DNA of 64,000 bases from an uncultured Hyphomicrobiales bacterium. GTDB lineage: Bacteria > Pseudomonadota > Alphaproteobacteria > Rhizobiales > Rhizobiaceae. The DNA lies in contig CALTTH010000001.1 in the NCBI GenBank assembly GCA_943908365.1, forward strand, positions 1 through 64,000. The letters run 5' to 3'. Position 1 is the stretch's first letter. Every line of letters starts with the position of its first letter. A model generated the notes under the pieces. That model had not been told where the DNA came from. It saw only the letters and a list, made by a program, of their open reading frames with translations, and ran no database searches. Shown here piece by piece: positions 1 to 7,739 of this stretch. The position numbers and the translations under genes are program-made.

Positions 1-317
1 ACCTGCTGGAGCGCAAGCCGGTCGCCGACGCAGAGCGTGGCACTATCGACGCCTTCGATCACCAGGTTCTCGCCGAAGAATCCGGGCTCGACGGCGTGGC
101 CGAGATCATTTGCCCAGAAGTCGAGATCGCCGGAACCCATGGCATAGATTGCCTGGTCCGGCCCACCGTGATGCTTGCGGTTACAGACGGCATCACCGAC
201 GATCCCTTGCACATCGACCATCACAGACCCACTTAGCGCGTGCTTGAAGATGCCGGTCTTGGATGTCTTGCCGGGGAGCGTTTGCGCATCCGCGCGACAA
301 ATTGCCTGAATTTTCAT
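1..317 (-). CDS. MOSC domain protein (YiiM-like), 3' end outside window
   Basis: Reading leftward from an ATG at 317-315 gives an open frame of 105 codons that leaves the window before any stop. Visible stretches such as CNRKHHGGPDQAIYAM and EPGFFGENLV are typical of MOSC domains, the beta-barrel sulfur-carrier fold shared with molybdenum-cofactor sulfurases and YiiM. YiiM-type proteins act in the cytoplasm on N-hydroxylated compounds with the molybdenum cofactor. The conserved MOSC cysteine would lie further on, so its presence cannot be checked. It is divergent from recR with only 58 bases between them, which must hold both promoters. The family call is firm; the substrate is unknown. Confidence 0.8.
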   Translation of the reverse strand, partial: MKIQAICRADAQTLPGKTSKTGIFKHALSGSVMVDVQGIVGDAVCNRKHHGGPDQAIYAMGSGDLDFWANDLGHAVEPGFFGENLVIEGVDSATLCVGDRLALQQ

Positions 318-375
318 GAGATGCCTTTCGCGCTTCGCGATTCCCGTTCAACCATTAATGCAGTAGAAACGCTCC

Positions 376-981
376 ATGGCAAAACGAGTCACCGGTCCTG
401 AAATCGAAAAACTGATCCAGCTTCTGGCAAAGGTGCCGGGACTTGGACCCCGCTCTGCTCGCCGCGCGGCGCTGCACCTCATCAAGAAGAAGGAGCAGTT
501 GCTGGGTCCCCTTGGACATGCCATGGGCGAAGCCTATGACAAGGTCAAGATCTGCTCCTGCTGCGGCAATGTCGATACGATCGATCCCTGCACGGTCTGC
601 TCCGATGTGCAGCGCGACCAGGCGGTGATCATCGTGGTGGAAGACGTGTCCGATCTCTGGGCGCTGGAGCGGGCAGGGGCGATGAACACGGCCTACCACG
701 TGCTGGGTGGCACGCTCTCGCCGCTGGATGGCATCGGCCCGGAAGATCTCAACATCAAGGGCCTGATCGACAGGGTCAGTGTCGGCGGCATTCGCGAACT
801 GATCATCGCCGTCAACGCCACCGTCGAGGGCCAGGCGACAGCACATTACATCACCGACCGTCTGACTGACCTCGGTGTCAAGATTACCCGGCTTGCCCAT
901 GGTGTACCCGTCGGCGGCGAACTGGACTATCTCGATGAAGGTACGTTGACCGCGGCGCTTCGCGCCCGCACGGCAATTTAA
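376..981 (+). CDS. recR: Recombination mediator protein RecR
   Basis: RecR works with RecO (and RecF, also in this window) to load RecA on gapped single-stranded DNA. The 201-residue protein has the usual family length and order: a helix-hairpin-helix region at about 10-40 (VPGLGPRSARRAALHL), a four-cysteine zinc finger formed by C60, C63, C72 and C75, then a Toprim domain from about 80 (VVEDVSDLWALE). The ATG at 376 leaves an intact N-terminus (MAKRVTGPEIEKLIQLL). In many bacteria recR follows dnaX and ybaB; here its upstream neighbour is a divergent MOSC gene. Confidence 0.97.
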   Translation: MAKRVTGPEIEKLIQLLAKVPGLGPRSARRAALHLIKKKEQLLGPLGHAMGEAYDKVKICSCCGNVDTIDPCTVCSDVQRDQAVIIVVEDVSDLWALERAGAMNTAYHVLGGTLSPLDGIGPEDLNIKGLIDRVSVGGIRELIIAVNATVEGQATAHYITDRLTDLGVKITRLAHGVPVGGELDYLDEGTLTAALRARTAI

Positions 982-1007
982 ACTCACATAAAGACTAAGG
1001 AGACCGA

Positions 1008-2273
1008 ATGCGCGCTCACACCATCGGCCTTGCACTTGCCACCGCTCTTTCCATTCTTTCATCTGGCACCGCCTCTGCACAGGCTGTTCCGACGGGGGCT
1101 GCTGCCGCGAAATATGACGCGGAGTTCAATGCCTGGCTGAAGCGGGAAATCTGGCCGGAGGCGCGCAAAGCCGGCGTGTCGCAAAAAACGCTCGAGGCGG
1201 CGCTCACCGGCATGTCGATCAACTGGAAGCTGCCGGATGTCCTGGTGCCCGGGCAGAAGCCGCCGAAGGAGCAGGCCCAGAGCCAGGCCGAGTTCTCTTC
1301 TCCCGGCGCATATTTTTCCGAGAAACGTCTGCAGGGTCTGGCTGCAACGGGTCGCTCGCTTGCTGCCACCCACGCGGCAACACTGAAACGCATCGAAGCC
1401 ACCTACGGCGTTCCCGGCAATGTCGTCGTTGCCATCTGGGGACGCGAGTCCGGTTTCGGTCGCGCGAAGCTGCCAAATTCCGTCATCGATGTCCTGGCGA
1501 CCAAGGCCTACGCCTCGACCCGCAAGGAAATGTTCCGCGCCGAATTGATCGACGCGCTGAAGATCGCCGAAAGCGGAGACGTGCCGCCCTCGCGGATGAT
1601 GGGCTCATGGGCCGGAGCTCTCGGCCAGCCGCAATTCATGCCGTCGAACTATCTGAAATACGCCGTCGATTTCGACGGCGACGGCCATCGCGACATCTGG
1701 AATTCGGTACCCGACGCGCTGGCATCCATCGCCAACTATCTATCCAAGCGCGGATGGCAGAGAGATCGCGATTGGGGCTTTGAGGTTTCCATTCCAGACA
1801 ATGTTTCCTGCGCGCAGGAAGGCCCGGATCTGGCAAAGCCAGTCGCACAATGGGCGAAGATGGGTATCACCCGCGTCTCTGGAAAAGGCTTCCCCGCCCA
1901 CGACTTGAGCGCTGACGGTATGATGCTGGTTCCCGCCGGTCGCCACGGCCCGGAATTCGTCGTGACGCCGAATTTCTACGTCATCAAGGAATATAACAAC
2001 TCCGACCTCTACGCGCTTTTCATCGGCAATCTCGCCGACCGCATCGCCTATGGCGCAGGCCCGTTCCAGGCAGAGTGGGGCAATGTCGGCTCCATGCTAC
2101 GCTCCGACGTGCTCGCCATGCAAAAGGCGCTGGTCGCCAAAGGCTATGATGTCGGCAAGGCGGACGGGCTTGCGGGCTTCAAGACCCGCCGCTCATTGGG
2201 CGACTGGCAGGCCAAGAACGGATTGAAGCCCACCTGCTTCCCTGACGCTTCGTTGAAGGGTAGCCTGCGTTAG
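1008..2273 (+). CDS. Lytic murein transglycosylase, MltB family
   Basis: Cleaves the MurNAc-GlcNAc bond in peptidoglycan, giving 1,6-anhydro ends, in the periplasm. The 421-residue product opens with a signal peptide (cleavage likely after about residue 24, TASA). An SLT_2/MltB catalytic domain spans about 35-330 with the catalytic glutamate E147 in AIWGRESGFG, and a C-terminal peptidoglycan-binding repeat lies at about 345-415. A strong Shine-Dalgarno, AAGGAGA at 997-1003, fixes the ATG at 1008. No lipobox is visible, so it is probably soluble rather than a lipoprotein. Its stop overlaps the stop of the convergent GNAT gene by 4 bases. Confidence 0.92.
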   Translation: MRAHTIGLALATALSILSSGTASAQAVPTGAAAAKYDAEFNAWLKREIWPEARKAGVSQKTLEAALTGMSINWKLPDVLVPGQKPPKEQAQSQAEFSSPGAYFSEKRLQGLAATGRSLAATHAATLKRIEATYGVPGNVVVAIWGRESGFGRAKLPNSVIDVLATKAYASTRKEMFRAELIDALKIAESGDVPPSRMMGSWAGALGQPQFMPSNYLKYAVDFDGDGHRDIWNSVPDALASIANYLSKRGWQRDRDWGFEVSIPDNVSCAQEGPDLAKPVAQWAKMGITRVSGKGFPAHDLSADGMMLVPAGRHGPEFVVTPNFYVIKEYNNSDLYALFIGNLADRIAYGAGPFQAEWGNVGSMLRSDVLAMQKALVAKGYDVGKADGLAGFKTRRSLGDWQAKNGLKPTCFPDASLKGSLR

Positions 2274-2749
2274 GGGGAAAAGTCGTTGGCGGACCTATCC
2301 GGCCGCCACTTATACAGCGCGTCCGGCAGTTTTTCCTGGCATCCGGAGCCATCCGTTTCGCTCACTTTGACGAAGCCATTCCGCTCGTAGAAACGAATGG
2401 CACGCTCGTTTTGCTGAAACACCCAGAGACTGAGTTCCGCTCGTCCTTCTTTTGCTTTGTTGAGTAGTTTGGTCCCTGCTCCATGACCGACATATCTGGG
2501 CAGGCAATAGAGGTGATCCAGCCACCGATCTCGAAACGCGCAGAAGCCAACAAGGGTGTTGTGCTGCTCGGCGCACCACACCTCGCTCTCTCTGAGAACG
2601 ACATTGCTAAAATATGCGACGTCTTCCTCAATGCTGTGGAGTTCTGGAACATAGGGTAGAAAGTTTTGACGTGATGCTCGTGACACTTTCGCTACATGCT
2701 CGCAGTCTGAGAGATCGGCTCTTCTCATGATGATTTCAGGATTATCCAC
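2270..2749 (-). CDS. GNAT family N-acetyltransferase
   Basis: A small acetyltransferase of about 159 residues; substrate unknown. The acetyl-CoA binding region is recognisable in the centre (LDHLYCLPRYVGHGAGTKLL), followed by the ERAIRFYERNGFVKV segment typical of motif B. The longest frame opens with a TTG at 2755 directly against CGGAG. I prefer the GTG at 2749, which has CGGAG six bases upstream. An ATG at 2728 (MRRADLSDCE) is the other candidate. It follows the MFS gene on the same strand by about 35 bases, so the two may be cotranscribed. It ends tail to tail with the transglycosylase. Confidence 0.85.
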   Translation of the reverse strand: MDNPEIIMRRADLSDCEHVAKVSRASRQNFLPYVPELHSIEEDVAYFSNVVLRESEVWCAEQHNTLVGFCAFRDRWLDHLYCLPRYVGHGAGTKLLNKAKEGRAELSLWVFQQNERAIRFYERNGFVKVSETDGSGCQEKLPDALYKWRPDRSANDFSP

Positions 2750-2783
2750 CGACAACTCCGAGATTTTCGTAAGCGGCCGCGTC

Positions 2784-4433
2784 TCAATGCGGATCGATGT
2801 GGGCCTTGTGGAAAATATCGTCCTGCGGCGGGATGGCCTGCCGTTCGATCATCCGGTGGACGCGGGGGCGGGTCTTGCCCTTGTGCAGCGTCAGGATGCG
2901 ATCCCAGCTTTCCGCATCGGCCTGGGTTCGCCGGTGGTTGTGGCGGACATATTCGACCCATGTCGGCACGTGATAGATTTCCGTCCAGACATCCGGGTTT
3001 TCCAGGTCCCGCATCAGGCTCCAGTTGCGTGCGCCATCCCGAATGCGGATGCGGCGACGCTCGGCCATGATCGCCATGAACTCTGGCAGATCTGCATCGT
3101 CGATCTCGTAATCCACCATGATCGCGATCGGGCCGCTGCGCGGCTTCACATCCAGTCGCAACGGCGGCTCGACAAAGCGGTTCAGCGGATCGAGGTTCAG
3201 CGAGGCGAAGGCCGGCATGGTGAGCTTGAAGCCAACGACGACACCAAGCAGCATCAGAACGCAGGAACAGAGAAGCGAAAAGGTCAGCCCATGATCTTCC
3301 GCAAGCGAACCCCACAGCCAACTGCCGACTGCGATGCCGCCGAAGGTCAGTGTCTGGTAGAGCGAGAGTGCGCGACCCACCACCCAGCGGGGCGTGGAGA
3401 GCTGCACGATCGTATTGAAGAGCGATAGCGCCAGAACCCAGCTTGCACCCGAGATCGTCAGGAAGATGCTGGTAATGATGGCATTGGTGCTGATCGCCGT
3501 CACGCCGGCACTCAGCGCGAAGCCGAGAAAGGCGACGCGGACGATCCACTCGCTGCTCAGCATTTCGCGCAACCGCGCGCTGATCAGCGCGCCACCAATC
3601 GCGCCGACGCCGAAGGCGCCGAGCATGATACCATAGGTCAACGGACCGCCTTCGACGAGATCGCGCGCCACGAGCGGCATCAGTGCGAGAATGGCACTTG
3701 CCGAAAGGCCGAAGAGAAAGCCGCGCACCAGCACCTTGCCGATATTGGGCGACATCGCAACGTAACGCATGCCGGCGGAAATGGCGGCGAGGAGCTGCTC
3801 GCGCGGCAGAGTGGAATTGTTCTTCGGTGGCTGCCATTTGAACAGCGCATAGATCAGCGTGAAGTAGCTGAGGGCATTGACGAGGAAGGCTGCGGCAGCG
3901 CCCGCCGCCGCAACGATCACGCCGCCAATGGCGGGGCCGACGCTACGGGTGATATTGAAGCCGACGCTGTTGAGCGTCACGGCCGCGGGCAGGTCTTCCC
4001 GGGGAACCATCTCACCAACCGATGCCTGCCAGGACGGGTTGTTCAGCGCCGTTCCGCAGCCGATCATGAAGGTGAAGAACAGGAGCAGCCAGGGTGTGAG
4101 AAGACCGGCCCAGGCAAAGACCGTCAGCATTATCGAGGCGATCAGCATCAGAAACTGCGCCGAAAGCATGATCCGGCGACGGTCGAAACTGTCGGCAAGC
4201 GCACCGGAGATCAGCGAGAACAGCATGATCGGCAGCGACGTGGAAGCCTGCACCAGCGCGATCATGTTTTCCGAGGTCGAAAGCGCGGTCATCATCCACG
4301 CGGCACCTACTGCCTGGATCAGTCCGCCGAAGTTGGACGCGATGCTGGCGAACCAAATGCGCTTGTAGGTCGGGTGCCGGAGTGGCGCGAGTGGCGATTG
4401 ACGGTCGGGCACGAGCGATCCAATTGATTTCAA
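2784..4433 (-). CDS. MFS transporter of the MFS_3 (EntS-like) type with a C-terminal soluble domain
   Basis: Proton-driven inner-membrane exporter. The first roughly 410 of 549 residues are twelve hydrophobic helices matching the MFS_3 family, which includes the enterobactin exporter EntS; DSFDRRRIML at the second loop is an MFS A-like signature. The last 130 residues are hydrophilic (from about VDYEIDDADLPEF to the end) and look like a small cytoplasmic monooxygenase-type domain, an arrangement I know from this subfamily. The start is uncertain: TTG at 4433 gives the listed length but no clear Shine-Dalgarno, and GTG at 4412 gives a protein 7 residues shorter. The substrate cannot be read from sequence; no siderophore genes are nearby. 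Confidence 0.85.
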   Translation of the reverse strand: MKSIGSLVPDRQSPLAPLRHPTYKRIWFASIASNFGGLIQAVGAAWMMTALSTSENMIALVQASTSLPIMLFSLISGALADSFDRRRIMLSAQFLMLIASIMLTVFAWAGLLTPWLLLFFTFMIGCGTALNNPSWQASVGEMVPREDLPAAVTLNSVGFNITRSVGPAIGGVIVAAAGAAAAFLVNALSYFTLIYALFKWQPPKNNSTLPREQLLAAISAGMRYVAMSPNIGKVLVRGFLFGLSASAILALMPLVARDLVEGGPLTYGIMLGAFGVGAIGGALISARLREMLSSEWIVRVAFLGFALSAGVTAISTNAIITSIFLTISGASWVLALSLFNTIVQLSTPRWVVGRALSLYQTLTFGGIAVGSWLWGSLAEDHGLTFSLLCSCVLMLLGVVVGFKLTMPAFASLNLDPLNRFVEPPLRLDVKPRSGPIAIMVDYEIDDADLPEFMAIMAERRRIRIRDGARNWSLMRDLENPDVWTEIYHVPTWVEYVRHNHRRTQADAESWDRILTLHKGKTRPRVHRMIERQAIPPQDDIFHKAHIDPH

Positions 4434-4550
4434 CTGCTGTTCAGGCAGAAAGTACTATAAAGGTCGATGGTGGTGACACCACCCATTCAAACGCTGCAAA
4501 GGTAAAATTGTGGCGGAAAAAATCGAATATTCGGATTTGCGCCGCAAACC

Positions 4551-4579
4551 TTGCAATTCCGGCCCGAAGGGTTTATATC
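4551..4579 (+). promoter_or_regulatory. Probable sigma-70 promoter of the rimP-nusA-infB operon
   Basis: TTGCAA at 4551-4556 and TATATC at 4574-4579 are separated by 17 bases, a good match to vegetative promoters. Transcription would start near 4586, about 113 bases before rimP, placing the hairpin at 4609-4633 inside the leader. The rest of the 4434-4550 gap is AT-richer and must also contain the leftward promoter of the MFS gene, which I could not place. Confidence 0.5.
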
Positions 4580-4608
4580 CCGGTTCAAATTCTTGATCGT
4601 CTGATGAA

Positions 4609-4638
4609 GAGTGGGGTCCCCAAGGCCCCGCTCTTTTT
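4609..4638 (+). terminator. Terminator-like hairpin in the rimP leader (rimP-leader type attenuator)
   Basis: An 8-bp stem (GAGTGGGG at 4609-4616 with CCCCGCTC at 4626-4633, one G-U pair) with a 9-base loop is followed by TTTTT at 4634-4638. That is a complete intrinsic terminator placed 61 bases before the rimP start rather than after a gene. A 'rimP leader' attenuator upstream of rimP-nusA-infB has been described in alphaproteobacteria, and position and form agree. Control by NusA feedback is inference. I did not find an unambiguous competing antiterminator stem by eye. Confidence 0.65.
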
Positions 4639-4698
4639 CGTTAGGCGGATTGTCAAACCGGAGCAGATGTTCCGCTTGAGGAAGACCGGAAGAGCATA

Positions 4699-5283
4699 AT
4701 GGCAGCAGCCGAACCCAGACTGATAACCGAAACAGGCATCGACCAGCGGATCGCCGAAATCATCGAGCCGATTCTGACCGGAATGGGTTTCGTGCTTGTC
4801 AGGGTCCGGCTTTCCAGCCAGAATGGCTCGACACTGCAGATCATGGCCGAACGCGAAGACGGCACCATGACCGTGCAGGACTGCGAAGCCGTCTCGATGG
4901 CCATTTCGCCGGTTCTCGATGTGGAAGATCCTGTCGAAAAGGCGTATCATCTGGAAGTGTCCTCGCCCGGCATCGACCGTCCGATGGTTCGCAAGTCCGA
5001 TTTCGTCCGCTGGCAGGGACATCTCGTCAAGGTTGAGACCTCGATCCTGGTGGACAATCGCAAGCGCTTTCGCGGCAAGATCGCGGAAGTCGATGCGGAC
5101 AGCTTCAAGCTTGAACGCGACCAGATCGGTTATGGCGAAGAGCCGGTGGTGATGATCCCGTTCAACACGCTTTCGGATGCCAAGCTGGTTTTGACCGACG
5201 ACCTTATTCGTGACGCGCTGAAGGCGGACAAGCAGGCCAAGGCCGCTGCCGCCAATCAGAACGAAGAAGCAGACGAAGATTGA
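4699..5283 (+). CDS. rimP: Ribosome maturation factor RimP
   Basis: RimP assists late maturation of the 30S ribosomal subunit in the cytoplasm. The 194-residue product shows the alpha/beta N-terminal domain (IIEPILTGMGFVLVRVRLS) and the family signature YHLEVSSPGIDRPM around residues 84-97, followed by an SH3-like C-terminal domain and a charged tail. It is a little longer than the E. coli protein because of an acidic C-terminal extension. GGAAGAG just upstream supports the ATG at 4699. It is the first gene of the operon with nusA 61 bases downstream; a short GC hairpin around 5291-5310 lies between them. Confidence 0.96.
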   Translation: MAAAEPRLITETGIDQRIAEIIEPILTGMGFVLVRVRLSSQNGSTLQIMAEREDGTMTVQDCEAVSMAISPVLDVEDPVEKAYHLEVSSPGIDRPMVRKSDFVRWQGHLVKVETSILVDNRKRFRGKIAEVDADSFKLERDQIGYGEEPVVMIPFNTLSDAKLVLTDDLIRDALKADKQAKAAAANQNEEADED

Positions 5284-5344
5284 TTTTTTGAGAGACCCTG
5301 CGGGGCTCTTCCAACGCAAACATGCGACTTACGGAGACAAAAAA

Positions 5345-6949
5345 ATGGCAGTGAGTGCTAACCGGCTTGAGCTTCTGCAGATCGCCGACGCTGTGGCGCG
5401 CGAAAAGGTCATCGACCGCGAGATCGTGCTTGCCGCAATGGCCGATGCCATCCAGAAGGCCGCCCGTTCGCGTTACGGTTCCGAAACCAATATTCGCGCC
5501 GACATCAACTCCAAGACCGGCGAAATCCGCCTTCAGCGTCTTCTGGAAGTGGTCGAGAAGGCCGAAGACTATTCGACCCAGATTCCGCTGGAGCTGGCCC
5601 GGGACCGCAACCCGGATGCCAAGCTCGGCGACTTCATTGCCGATCCGCTGCCGCCCATGGATTTTGGCCGCATCGCCGCACAGTCCGCCAAGCAGGTCAT
5701 CGTCCAGAAGGTTCGCGAAGCCGAGCGTGACCGTCAGTTCGACGAGTTCAAGGATCGCATCGGCGAAATCATCAACGGTACGGTCAAGCGCGTCGAATAT
5801 GGCAACGTCATCGTCGATCTCGGCCGCGGCGAAGGCATCATACGCCGTGACGAAATGATCCCGCGCGAAAACCTGCGCTACGGTGATCGCGTCCGCGCCT
5901 ATGTCTATGACGTTCGTCGCGAACAGCGCGGCCCGCAGATTTTCCTGTCGCGTACCCATCCGCAGTTCATGGTCAAGCTCTTCACCATGGAAGTGCCGGA
6001 AATCTACGACGGCATCATCCAGATCAAGTCGGTTGCCCGTGACCCAGGTTCGCGCGCCAAGATCGCCGTCATTTCCAACGACAGCTCGATCGATCCGGTC
6101 GGTGCCTGCGTCGGTATGCGCGGTTCGCGCGTTCAGGCCGTCGTCGGCGAGCTTCAGGGCGAAAAGATCGACATCATTCCGTGGAGCCAGGAGCCTGCAA
6201 GCTTCATCGTCAACGCGCTTCAGCCTGCGGAAGTGGCCAAGGTCGTTCTGGATGAAGAGTCCGAGCGTATCGAAGTGGTCGTTCCCGACGAGCAGCTGTC
6301 GCTTGCGATTGGCCGCCGTGGTCAGAACGTTCGCCTCGCCTCGCAGCTGACCGGCTGGGATATCGACATCATGACGGAGCAGGAAGAGTCCGAGCGTCGT
6401 CAGAAGGAATTCAACGAGCGCACCAACCTCTTCATGGAAGCGCTGGACGTCGACGAAATGGTTGGCCAGGTTCTGGCGTCGGAAGGCTTCGCCCAGGTCG
6501 AGGAACTGGCCTATGTCGAGCTGGATGAAATCTCCTCGATCGACGGCTTCGACGAAGACACCGCCGTCGAAATCCAGACGCGCGCCAAGGAATATCTCGA
6601 CCGCGTCGAAGCGGAGATGGATGCCAAGCGCAAGGAACTCGGCGTGGCCGACGAACTGCGCCAGATCGACGGCCTGACATCGCAGATGATGGTGGCTCTC
6701 GGCGAAGACGGCATCAAGACGATCGAAGATTTTGCCGGCTGTGCGGCCGATGACCTCGTCGGCTGGACCGAGCGCAAGGACGGCGAAACCAAGAAGTTCG
6801 ACGGCATCTTCTCCAAGCTCGACGTATCGCGCGTGGAAGCGGAGAACATGGTTCTGCAGGCCCGCCTTCTGGCTGGCTGGATCACCGAGGAAGAACTGGC
6901 TGCTGAACAGCAGGCTGCCGAGGAGGCGGATACCGCCGTTGAGGAATGA
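5345..6949 (+). CDS. nusA: Transcription termination/antitermination protein NusA
   Basis: Binds RNA polymerase and nascent RNA, modulating pausing, termination and antitermination. I place the start at the ATG at 5345 behind GGAGA (5333-5337), giving 534 residues beginning MAVSANRLELLQIADAVARE; an upstream in-frame extension to 5288 is not needed. Domains in order: NusA N-terminal domain (about 1-130), S1 domain (VKRVEYGNVIVDLGRGEG), two KH domains with GACVGMRGSR near residue 250 and LAIGRRGQNVRLA near 320, then two acidic helix-hairpin-helix repeats at about 370-520. Its stop overlaps the next start as ATGA, indicating translational coupling with the YlxR gene. Confidence 0.97.
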   Translation: MAVSANRLELLQIADAVAREKVIDREIVLAAMADAIQKAARSRYGSETNIRADINSKTGEIRLQRLLEVVEKAEDYSTQIPLELARDRNPDAKLGDFIADPLPPMDFGRIAAQSAKQVIVQKVREAERDRQFDEFKDRIGEIINGTVKRVEYGNVIVDLGRGEGIIRRDEMIPRENLRYGDRVRAYVYDVRREQRGPQIFLSRTHPQFMVKLFTMEVPEIYDGIIQIKSVARDPGSRAKIAVISNDSSIDPVGACVGMRGSRVQAVVGELQGEKIDIIPWSQEPASFIVNALQPAEVAKVVLDEESERIEVVVPDEQLSLAIGRRGQNVRLASQLTGWDIDIMTEQEESERRQKEFNERTNLFMEALDVDEMVGQVLASEGFAQVEELAYVELDEISSIDGFDEDTAVEIQTRAKEYLDRVEAEMDAKRKELGVADELRQIDGLTSQMMVALGEDGIKTIEDFAGCAADDLVGWTERKDGETKKFDGIFSKLDVSRVEAENMVLQARLLAGWITEEELAAEQQAAEEADTAVEE

Positions 6950-7638
6950 TATCGCAGGCGCATGAACCCGATGCCGGCTCCGATGAGGATCTGGCAGAAG
7001 GCAACGTCAATGGACGGATGTGCATTGTAACACGACAGAGCGGATCGCCCGATGAGCTGATCCGCTTCGTCGCAGGCCCGGATGGAAGTGTCGTGCCGGA
7101 CCTGAAACGCCAATTGCCGGGGCGCGGTTGCTGGGTAACAGCCGAACGCGCTCTGGTGGAAAAGGCAATCGCAAAGAAGCTCTTTGCGCGCGCTTTGAAA
7201 ACGGACGTCAAGGCCGGGCCGGATCTCCTCGAGATGCTGGACCGGCTGATGGCGCAGCAGGTAACGGGTATGATGACCATGGCGCGCAAGGCGGGCCAGT
7301 TCATCAGCGGCGCGATGAAGGTCGATGCGGCCGTCCGTTCGGGACAGGCGCTGGCCGTCTTTCACGCCACCGATGCTGCCGCCGATGGCGTCCGCAAACT
7401 GGATCAGGCTCGCAAGGCCTGGGCACTCGGTACGGGTGCCGACGAAATACCGTCCTTCAAGCTCTTCACCGGGGCCGAAATGGACGAACTAATGGGCCAG
7501 AATGCTTTTATCCATGCCTGCGCGCTTGCAGGACAGGCGGGTGAAGGTGTAGTGAAGCGCGCAAAGATGCTCGAGCGATATCGCCATGGCGAAAAAGCTC
7601 CAGCGGACATTGGCGCTGCCCGGACGGAACGACAATGA
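6946..7638 (+). CDS. YlxR (DUF448) - L7Ae-like fusion, RNA-binding protein
   Basis: A two-domain RNA-binding protein of 230 residues. The N-terminal part is a YlxR/DUF448 domain with R24-x-C26, the conserved ELIRFV and the diagnostic PGRGCW at 58-63. The C-terminal half (about 110-215, MMTMARKAGQFISGAMKVDA onward) resembles the L7Ae/YlxQ kink-turn-binding fold. In Bacillus these are separate adjacent genes, ylxR and ylxQ, between nusA and infB; here one frame carries both, as in other alphaproteobacteria. YlxR has been linked to RNase P regulation in Firmicutes; its role here is inference. The ATG overlaps the nusA stop, and a 101-base spacer precedes infB. Confidence 0.9.
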   Translation: MISQAHEPDAGSDEDLAEGNVNGRMCIVTRQSGSPDELIRFVAGPDGSVVPDLKRQLPGRGCWVTAERALVEKAIAKKLFARALKTDVKAGPDLLEMLDRLMAQQVTGMMTMARKAGQFISGAMKVDAAVRSGQALAVFHATDAAADGVRKLDQARKAWALGTGADEIPSFKLFTGAEMDELMGQNAFIHACALAGQAGEGVVKRAKMLERYRHGEKAPADIGAARTERQ

Positions 7639-7739
7639 CGCGGTTATCGGACAACACCGGCCGCCGCGTTCGGATGCAGCTATTGAAAGACAGGGCCTGA
7701 TGGTGTCATCCGGCTCTCGTCTGTAGGAACGGGAACGGA

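Noticed and set aside
4382..4699. 105-residue + strand ORF before rimP
   Set aside because: It runs through the MFS start, the rimP promoter and the leader hairpin; composition is not protein-like.
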